Assembly: GCF_020554865.1 (NCBI RefSeq)
Contig: NZ_JAJCIC010000074.1
Coordinates: forward strand, 1-7,597
DNA: 7,597 nt
Origin: Lacrimispora sp. 210928-DFI.3.58
GTDB taxonomy: Bacteria; Bacillota; Clostridia; Lachnospirales; Lachnospiraceae
Direction of reading: 5' to 3'
Shown here piece by piece: positions 1-4,880 of this stretch; position 1 is the first letter of the stretch; each line of letters starts with the position of its first letter. Made by a program: the position numbers and the translations under genes. Under the pieces are notes generated by a model. It searched no databases, had not been told where the DNA came from, and saw nothing but the letters and a program-made list of their open reading frames with translations.

Positions 1-48
1 CGCTGCCGGAAGCATGAAAAAATATATTAGAAGATCAGAGGAATTGCT

Positions 49-822
49 ATGGATATATTCATTGGGATTATGATCCCCTTTATCGGGACAGCAGCGGGAG
101 CTTCCTGCGTATTCTTTTTAAGGCAGGCCTTAAGGCCGAGAGTGCAGAAGGCCCTTCTGGGCTTTGCCTCCGGCGTCATGGTGGCTGCTTCCGTGTGGTC
201 CCTTCTTATCCCGGCCATGGATATGAGCGAGGGCATGGGAAAGCTGGCCTTTGTTCCGGCGGCTGTTGGTTTTTTGCTGGGTATCGGCTTTCTGCTGTGC
301 CTGGATGAGCTGGTACCCCATCTGCACATGGACAGCGATGAGCCCGAGGGGCCTAAAAGCGGCTGGAAGAAGAGCACCATGCTGGTGCTGGCAGTGACTC
401 TCCACAATATTCCGGAGGGGATGGCCGTGGGCGTTGCCTTTGCAGGCCTTCTGGCAGAGGGAGGAAGGATCACCATGGCAGGCGCACTGGCCCTGTCTTT
501 AGGGATCGCTATCCAGAATTTCCCGGAGGGGGCGATCATTTCCCTGCCCTTAAAGGAGGCAGCCGGGAAGAAGAAAGCTTTTGCCTATGGCATCCTGTCA
601 GGGATCGTAGAGCCTATAGGGGCTGTGGTGATGCTGCTGCTGTCAGAGCATCTGGGTCCGGCTCTGCCTTACTTTCTGGCATTCGCAGCAGGAGCCATGA
701 TCTATGTGGTAGTGGAGGAATTGATACCGGAGTCCGCAGAGGGCGAACATTCCAATGTGGCAACACTGGGCTTTGCCGCCGGCTTTGTGGTTATGATGAT
801 ACTGGATGTGGCGTTGGGATAA
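49..822 (+). CDS. ZIP family divalent metal cation transporter (GufA/ZupT-like)
   Basis: Predicted inner-membrane transporter that brings divalent metal ions such as zinc, iron or manganese into the cytoplasm; the metal cannot be told from sequence. The 257-residue protein has about eight hydrophobic segments (roughly 5-25, 34-54, 68-86, 108-133, 143-166, 178-199, 206-226, 236-256), as expected for the family. The two ZIP signatures are intact: HNIPEG at 119-124 in segment 4 and QNFPEG at 156-161 in segment 5, whose His, Asn, Gln and Glu residues line the binuclear metal site in ZIP proteins. VVEEL at 221-225 in segment 7 adds acidic residues. The loop after segment 3 holds H91, H93 and several Asp/Glu and is a possible metal-sensing or metal-capturing loop (inference). 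The ATG at 49 is preceded by AGAGGA at 37-42. The gene is followed by a hairpin terminator and converges on the aroA gene. The upstream context lies outside the window, so it may be the last gene of an operon. Confidence 0.93.
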   Translation: MDIFIGIMIPFIGTAAGASCVFFLRQALRPRVQKALLGFASGVMVAASVWSLLIPAMDMSEGMGKLAFVPAAVGFLLGIGFLLCLDELVPHLHMDSDEPEGPKSGWKKSTMLVLAVTLHNIPEGMAVGVAFAGLLAEGGRITMAGALALSLGIAIQNFPEGAIISLPLKEAAGKKKAFAYGILSGIVEPIGAVVMLLLSEHLGPALPYFLAFAAGAMIYVVVEELIPESAEGEHSNVATLGFAAGFVVMMILDVALG

Positions 823-849
823 GAGAAGAACCAGATGAAAGAAAAACGC

Positions 850-900
850 AGCGCTGGTACAGCAAATGGCAGAAATACCATTTGACGTACCAGCGCTTTT
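850..900. terminator. Bidirectional hairpin terminator between convergent genes
   Basis: A perfect 11-bp outer stem (850-860 with 887-897, AGCGCTGGTAC and its complement) encloses a 2x2 internal loop and a second perfect 7-bp stem (863-869 with 878-884, CAAATGG and its complement) with an 8-base loop. On the plus strand the stem is followed by only TTT (898-900). On the minus strand it is followed by GCG and then TTTTT (842-846 read in reverse). It sits between the stop codons of the ZIP gene and aroA, which fits two-way termination. Confidence 0.8.
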
Positions 901-920
901 GCAGGCTGTTTGATCGAAAT

Positions 921-2201
921 TTAATGAGCCATTAATTTTTTCAGATCTTCATAGAACGCAGGATAGGAGATGTTGACACACTCTGCATCCTTAATATCCG
1001 TGATCCCGTCAGCGCAAAGGGCAGTGACGGCAAAGGTCATGGCAATGCGGTGATCCTTGTGGCTGTCCACAGCAGCGCCGTGAAGCGGCTTGCCTCCCTG
1101 TATCACCATACCGTCCTCTGTCTCCCTGACGTCAGCACCCATGGCAGTGAGATTTTCCACCATGACGGCAATGCGGTTGGATTCCTTTACCTTTAATTCA
1201 GCGGCATCGCGTATCACGGTCTCGCCCTCTGCCATGGCAGCCATGGCGGCTAGCATGGGCAGCTCATCGATCAGGGTGGGGATAATAGCACCTCTGATCT
1301 CTGTGCCGTGAAGGCTGCTGTGGCGCACCAGAATGTCAGCAGTGGGCTCACCCTCATCCTGTTTGCCATGCAGCAGCTGGATATCAGCCCCCATCTGACG
1401 GCACACGTGGAGAATGCCGTCGCGGGTGGGGTTGATGCCCACATTTTTGATCAGGATCTCAGAGCCTGGGATCATTAGGCCGGCTGCGATAAAATAGGCG
1501 GCAGAGGAGATATCTCCCGGCACCATGACCTTTGTGCTGCAAAGCTGGGGAGCGGGCTGTATGGTGGCGGTAGTGCCTTCTGTGGACACATCTGCGCCAA
1601 AGAGCTTTAACATGAGCTCAGAATGGTTCCTGGAAACATAAGGCTCGGTCACGCTGGTGGGCCCCTCTGCGTAAAGTCCTGCAAGAAGGATGGCAGACTT
1701 TACCTGGGCGGAAGCGACCTTGGAGGTATAGTGGATGCCGTGAAGACGGCTGCCGCGGATCGCCAGAGGTGCACAGCCATTGCCGCGGATGCTCTGTATG
1801 TCAGCGCCCATCTGGGTCAGAGGATCGATGATCCGCTTCATGGGCCGCTTTTGGATGGACTCATCCCCGGTCAGTGTGACATCAAAGGACTGTCCGCTCA
1901 AAATACCAGAGATGATCCTGGTGGTAGTGCCGCTGTTGCCGCAGTCCAGGATTTCTGCAGGCTTTTTTAAGCCATGGAGGCCGTTTCCGTGTACAAGGAC
2001 AAGGCTGCCTTTATTCTCAATGGAAACCCCCATTTTCTCAAAGCAGGAAATGGTGGAAAGGCAGTCAGCGCCCTGGAGAAAGCCGTGTATTTCGGTAGTG
2101 CCTTCAGCGAGAGAGCCGAACATGACTGCCCTGTGGGAAATTGATTTATCGCCCGGAACGGTGACTTCACCGCGCAGGCTTCCTTTTTTCTGAAATTCCA
2201 T
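921..2201 (-). CDS. aroA: 3-phosphoshikimate 1-carboxyvinyltransferase (EPSP synthase)
   Basis: Cytoplasmic sixth enzyme of the shikimate pathway: it joins phosphoenolpyruvate to shikimate-3-phosphate to give EPSP, the precursor of chorismate. The 426 residues match the usual length of about 430. Visible motifs in order: VPGDKSISHR at 15-24 (substrate-binding Lys, Ser, Arg), LDCGNSGTTTR at 85-95, KRPM at 118-121, SAQVKSA at 164-170, SRNHSELML at 190-198, PGDISSAAYF at 228-237, the DE pair at 312-313 including the family's catalytic Asp, LKVKESNR at 336-343, and DHRIAM at 383-388. The GNSGTT form resembles EPSP synthases of low-GC Gram-positive bacteria. The frame extends upstream to 2294, but the ATG at 2201 is chosen because AAGGAAGA lies 4 bases before it and because the protein then begins just ahead of the first conserved motif. 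It is the last gene of the aroF-tyrA-aroA operon, after a 248-base gap that holds a repeat-like element. Confidence 0.97.
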   Translation of the reverse strand: MEFQKKGSLRGEVTVPGDKSISHRAVMFGSLAEGTTEIHGFLQGADCLSTISCFEKMGVSIENKGSLVLVHGNGLHGLKKPAEILDCGNSGTTTRIISGILSGQSFDVTLTGDESIQKRPMKRIIDPLTQMGADIQSIRGNGCAPLAIRGSRLHGIHYTSKVASAQVKSAILLAGLYAEGPTSVTEPYVSRNHSELMLKLFGADVSTEGTTATIQPAPQLCSTKVMVPGDISSAAYFIAAGLMIPGSEILIKNVGINPTRDGILHVCRQMGADIQLLHGKQDEGEPTADILVRHSSLHGTEIRGAIIPTLIDELPMLAAMAAMAEGETVIRDAAELKVKESNRIAVMVENLTAMGADVRETEDGMVIQGGKPLHGAAVDSHKDHRIAMTFAVTALCADGITDIKDAECVNISYPAFYEDLKKLMAH

Positions 2202-2205
2202 AATA

Positions 2206-2213
2206 TCTTCCTT
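2206..2213 (-). promoter_or_regulatory. Ribosome binding site of aroA (decides the start)
   Basis: Read on the minus strand this is AAGGAAGA, ending 4 bases before the ATG at 2201. The upstream in-frame GTG at 2294 has no such site and lies inside the repeat-like element, so the shorter start is preferred. Confidence 0.75.
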
Positions 2214-2223
2214 TTCTTCTGAT

Positions 2224-2428
2224 AGCTGATTGTTACTGTTTACAGCCAATATCCCGCGAGGTGTTTTTTGTGAGTGAAGCGTAGCGAAAGTCACAGATTA
2301 TTAGCCCGGTGGGGCAAACCCGAGGGTTGCGGCGCCAAACCGCGTTTTTTGCGGTTTGTGTGCATCGCGGAGCGTGTTATTGTTCACAGAACGGCTGCTT
2401 TTTAGCCGAGCTGTGAACAGTAACAGCT
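2224..2428. repeat. Non-coding element with inverted ends, candidate MITE or dispersed intergenic repeat
   Basis: About 200 bases between tyrA and aroA are bounded by inverted copies of a 16-base sequence: TGTTACTGTTTACAGC at 2231-2246 and GCTGTGAACAGTAACA at 2410-2425, with one mismatch; AGCT lies just outside each end. A third copy, TGTTATTGTTCACAG at 2375-2389, faces the right-hand copy. The interior is rich in further hairpins: CAAACCGC at 2336-2343 with GCGGTTTG at 2351-2358, and GCAAACCC at 2314-2321 with GGGTTGC at 2324-2330 with one bulged base. No credible protein is encoded. It ends about 18 bases before the aroA ribosome binding site, and it lies within what is otherwise a compact operon. 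That it is a mobile or dispersed repeat is inference: only one copy is in the window and no target duplication is clear. Confidence 0.6.
2375..2425. other. Long two-tier hairpin inside the intergenic element
   Basis: A 15-base outer stem (2375-2389 with 2411-2425) encloses a 2x2 internal loop, a 5-bp stem (CGGCT at 2392-2396 with AGCCG at 2404-2408) and a 7-base loop GCTTTTT. The outer stem has one non-Watson-Crick position, which reads as U·G in plus-strand RNA and as A-C in minus-strand RNA. No T-tract follows on either strand, so it is not a normal intrinsic terminator. In the operon transcript it could act as a processing site or an mRNA-stabilising structure (inference). Confidence 0.65.
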
Positions 2429-2449
2429 ACTTGTCTTCCGTGCAGGCGG

Positions 2450-3598
2450 CTACATACGGAATAAGTCATATCTGTACTTTTCAAGCTGTGCCCAGGCTGC
2501 CTCCATAGCAGCTTCCTCGTAAAAGGCGATCTTTAATGCACCTTCCCCGCGCTCACGGTTGTTGTTGATGCCGATATTTTTGATGCTGATCCCCTTTGCA
2601 GCCAGGATAACAGAGAGGGTAGAGATGGAACCGGGCTCGTCCACAATGTCCACGGTGAACTCATAAGAGGGCTCCACAGATCCCTTTGCACGGTCTGTAA
2701 TGGAGTTGCGGTAATCTCTGGAGGTTTCAAACAGCCGGTAGATGGAAGGGCTGCTGTGGCTTCTTACTGCATCCAGAATGTCATTTAAAGAGGCAATGTA
2801 CTTCTCCAGCATATCTGCTATGGGCGCGGAATTTGCAACGCAGATCTGCTCCCACATTTCCGGGGAGGAGGAAGCGATCCTTGTGATATCCTTAAAGCCT
2901 CCGGCAGCAACACGCTTCATGGTGCCGTTTTCAGAGTCATTGTCTTTTACAAGGTTGACAAGGCTGGAGGCGATCAGGTGGGGCACATGGCTGATGGCAG
3001 CTACCACCTTGTCGTGCTCCCTGTAGTCGAGCACCAGGGGGATGGCTCCTAAGGTCCGGGCAACAGCGGTTATGCGCTCTATATTAGAGGAATGATCCGC
3101 CGTGCAGGCATCCTCTTTCCCTTTAGGCGCAACGCCTTCAGGAGGAGTTATAATATAGTAGGCATTTTCCAGCAGATGGTCTGTGGAGTTTTCATAGCCT
3201 GTTTTCTCTGAACCGGCCATGGGATGGCCGCCCACAAAGCAGTCCGTAAGGCCCTGGGCCAGGATCTCCCGGTGGATGTTCGTCTTTGTGCTGCCGACGT
3301 CTGTAATTAAGGCCCCGGGCTTTAAAAATGGACGTATGGCTGACAGGTACTGGGCATTGTATTCCACTGGCGTACAGAGGAAGATGAGGTCACATTCCCT
3401 CAAATGCTCGTCAATCCCGTCCAATATGACATCTACAATGCCATCTTTTTTTGCCTGCTCTAGCCTGGAGCGGGTGCGCATGTAGGCCATGATGCGGATA
3501 TCGGGCCGGACACGCTTTAAGCCTCTGGCGATGGAGCCGCCGATGAGCCCCAGGCCGATAAAGGCGATCGTTGAATCTGTCATAGCTGCCTGTTTCAT
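2450..3598 (-). CDS. tyrA: Prephenate dehydrogenase with C-terminal ACT domain
   Basis: Cytoplasmic enzyme that oxidatively decarboxylates prephenate to 4-hydroxyphenylpyruvate with NAD(P)+, committing carbon to tyrosine. The 382-residue protein has an N-terminal Rossmann domain with IGLGLIGGS at 14-22, the strand LIFLCTPVEY at 71-80, and TDVGSTK at 99-105. The active-site segment GGHPMAGSE at 123-131 holds the family's catalytic His (H125). The helical dimer domain shows HVPH at 204-207, AAGGFKDITRIA at 231-242 and YRNSI at 296-300. Residues of about 312-378 form an ACT domain (YEFTVDIVDEPGSISTLSVI region), the type that usually binds tyrosine for feedback control in Firmicute TyrA proteins. 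There is no chorismate mutase domain, so that step must be encoded elsewhere. Start: ATG at 3598 with AGGA about 10 bases upstream; an ATG five codons in (3583) is a weaker alternative. It lies 18 bases after aroF, so the two are very probably co-transcribed. Confidence 0.95.
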   Translation of the reverse strand: MKQAAMTDSTIAFIGLGLIGGSIARGLKRVRPDIRIMAYMRTRSRLEQAKKDGIVDVILDGIDEHLRECDLIFLCTPVEYNAQYLSAIRPFLKPGALITDVGSTKTNIHREILAQGLTDCFVGGHPMAGSEKTGYENSTDHLLENAYYIITPPEGVAPKGKEDACTADHSSNIERITAVARTLGAIPLVLDYREHDKVVAAISHVPHLIASSLVNLVKDNDSENGTMKRVAAGGFKDITRIASSSPEMWEQICVANSAPIADMLEKYIASLNDILDAVRSHSSPSIYRLFETSRDYRNSITDRAKGSVEPSYEFTVDIVDEPGSISTLSVILAAKGISIKNIGINNNRERGEGALKIAFYEEAAMEAAWAQLEKYRYDLFRM

Positions 3599-3616
3599 AT
3601 AAACACCATCCTGTTA

Positions 3617-4639
3617 CTATTTTACTTCAAAGGTCCTTCCTGCCAGCGCTGCGTAGGGCTTCAGGTCCTTCATCAGAGTATCAAATGCGTCAAAAGTAAG
3701 AGACTGTGGGCCGTCGGAGAGAGCACAGGCCGGGCAGGGATGCACTTCGATCATAAGACCGTCAGCTCCCACTGCCACAGCAGCCTTTGCAAGAGGCGCC
3801 ACGTAGGCCCTTACGCCTGTTGCATGGCTGGGATCCACGATCACCGGAAGATGGCTCTTCTGGCGGATAACGGGAACAGCGCTGATATCCAGGGTATTGC
3901 GCGTGGAGGTCTCATAGGTGCGGATGCCGCGCTCACACAGCACAATGTTGGGATTTCCCTCAGAAATGATGTACTCTGCGGCATTCAGCCATTCATCTAT
4001 GGTAGCACATAATCCGCGTTTTAACAATACAGGCAGGCCGGATTTTCCTGCCTCTTTTAAAAGCTCAAAGTTCTGCATATTCCTGGCGCCGATCTGGAGC
4101 ATGTCCACGTATTTCGCGGCAGCCTCTATGGCATGGGCGCTGGTGACCTCGCAGATCACATTCAGGCCTGTGGCTTCCCTGGCTTCCTTCATATACTTTA
4201 AGCCCTCTTCCTCCAGGCCCTGGAAGGAGTAGGGGGAGGTGCGCGGCTTGTATGCACCGCCGCGCAGGAAGGTGGCTCCGGCCTTTTTCACTGCAAATGC
4301 GGTCTCCATCAGCTGTTCGCGGGATTCAATGGCACAGGGGCCTGCCATTACCGTCATGGTCCCAGGACCGATGTGGGTGTTTCCCACAGGGATCACAGAA
4401 TCCTCAGGGTGGAATTTCTTGTTCACCAGCTTGTAGGATTCCGTGACAGGAACGATCTTGTCCACGTCCTCACTCATCTCGATGTTGCTCCCGTGAAGCT
4501 TTGTCTTGTCACCCACAACGCCGATGATGGTCACCTGAGAACCCTCGGAAAGATGGGGGTGAAGGCCTTTTGATTCAATGGTATCCGTTACTTTTTTGAT
4601 TGCTTCCTTAGAAGCATTTGGCTTCATAATAATGATCAT
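3617..4639 (-). CDS. aroF: 3-deoxy-7-phosphoheptulonate synthase (DAHP synthase), type I-beta with N-terminal regulatory domain
   Basis: Cytoplasmic first enzyme of the shikimate pathway, condensing phosphoenolpyruvate with erythrose-4-phosphate. The 340 residues divide into an N-terminal ferredoxin-like domain of about 70 residues (MIIIMKP onward), as in the Thermotoga maritima-type enzyme, where it mediates feedback inhibition by tyrosine, and a TIM-barrel from about 95. Catalytic motifs are intact: AGPCAIES at 99-106, [16 protein letters not shown] at 126-141, QIGARNMQN at 182-190, LLKRG at 205-209, CERGIRTYE at 235-243, DPSHATG at 269-275, EVHP at 298-301 and LSDGPQS at 307-313. The expected metal ligands are C102, H272, E298 and D309. 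Oddly, residues 302-305 read CPAC, placing two extra cysteines between two metal ligands. The ATG at 4639 follows AAGGAG at 4648-4653 with 8-base spacing, and the MIIIMKP beginning fits the family. It is the first gene of the operon, just behind a good promoter. Confidence 0.97.
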   Translation of the reverse strand: MIIIMKPNASKEAIKKVTDTIESKGLHPHLSEGSQVTIIGVVGDKTKLHGSNIEMSEDVDKIVPVTESYKLVNKKFHPEDSVIPVGNTHIGPGTMTVMAGPCAIESREQLMETAFAVKKAGATFLRGGAYKPRTSPYSFQGLEEEGLKYMKEAREATGLNVICEVTSAHAIEAAAKYVDMLQIGARNMQNFELLKEAGKSGLPVLLKRGLCATIDEWLNAAEYIISEGNPNIVLCERGIRTYETSTRNTLDISAVPVIRQKSHLPVIVDPSHATGVRAYVAPLAKAAVAVGADGLMIEVHPCPACALSDGPQSLTFDAFDTLMKDLKPYAALAGRTFEVK

Positions 4640-4647
4640 GTCCCTTG

Positions 4648-4653
4648 CTCCTT
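4648..4653 (-). promoter_or_regulatory. Ribosome binding site of aroF
   Basis: Minus-strand AAGGAG lies 8 bases before the ATG at 4639. It supports this start over the in-frame ATG four codons later. Confidence 0.8.
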
Positions 4654-4700
4654 ATCTATTCATTCTGCCTGCATTTCCAGCCAGTTTTTTTGCATATGTT

Positions 4701-4729
4701 AGTGTACGACTTCCGTTTGAAAAAGTCAA
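4701..4729 (-). promoter_or_regulatory. Sigma-A promoter of the aroF-tyrA-aroA operon
   Basis: On the minus strand, TTGACT (4724-4729) is the -35 box and TACACT (4701-4706) the -10 box, with a 17-base spacer. Transcription should begin near 4694, giving a leader of about 55 bases. That is too short for a T-box or a trp-type attenuator, and none is seen. The sequence just upstream is AT-rich. Confidence 0.75.
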
Positions 4730-4811
4730 CACTTTATAGCTTTAAACTTTTACACTTTTAAGCATGATTTCAAAGGAATAGAAAAATGTTGTGCAAAATT
4801 AAACATAATGC

Positions 4812-4840
4812 TTGAAAAATTCTGAAAAATTTAGTAAAAT
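4812..4840 (+). promoter_or_regulatory. Sigma-A promoter of the EF-G-like gene
   Basis: TTGAAA (4812-4817) and TAAAAT (4835-4840) are separated by 17 bases in a very AT-rich stretch. The expected start is near 4847, leaving a leader of about 34 bases before the ribosome binding site and ATG. It is divergent from the aroF promoter, with about 80 bases between the two -35 boxes. Confidence 0.75.
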
Positions 4841-4867
4841 ATACGCATGGCTTAAATATGAATGTAC

Positions 4868-4874
4868 AGGAGGG
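4868..4874 (+). promoter_or_regulatory. Ribosome binding site of the EF-G-like gene (decides the start)
   Basis: AGGAGGG, 6 bases before the ATG at 4881. The frame is open further upstream to a TTG at 4812, but that codon lies inside the -35 box and would precede the transcript start, so 4881 is the start. Confidence 0.85.
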
Positions 4875-4880
4875 AAGTTT

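Noticed and set aside
1..48. End of an upstream gene before the ZIP gene
   Set aside because: All three plus frames contain stops at or shortly after this stretch (at 15, 28 and 71), but with at most a few codons visible none can be favoured.
27..539. Minus-strand open frame of 170 codons across the ZIP gene
   Set aside because: It lies antisense to a gene with clear ZIP motifs, has no ribosome binding site and shows the Ser/Pro/Ala-rich composition of a shadow frame.
1623..2193. Plus-strand open frames within aroA
   Set aside because: They are antisense to conserved EPSP synthase motifs and have no family resemblance or ribosome binding site.
2336..2358. Intrinsic terminator between tyrA and aroA
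   Set aside because: The 8-bp stem has its T/A tract in the loop and not after the stem on either strand, so it should not terminate transcription by itself.
4640..4700. T-box or attenuator leader for the aromatic operon
   Set aside because: The predicted leader is about 55 bases, contains no terminator hairpin, no T-box core and no leader peptide rich in aromatic codons.
4812..4880. Upstream TTG start for the EF-G-like protein
   Set aside because: The TTG lies in the -35 box, so it would not be in the mRNA, and AGGAGGG clearly marks the ATG at 4881.
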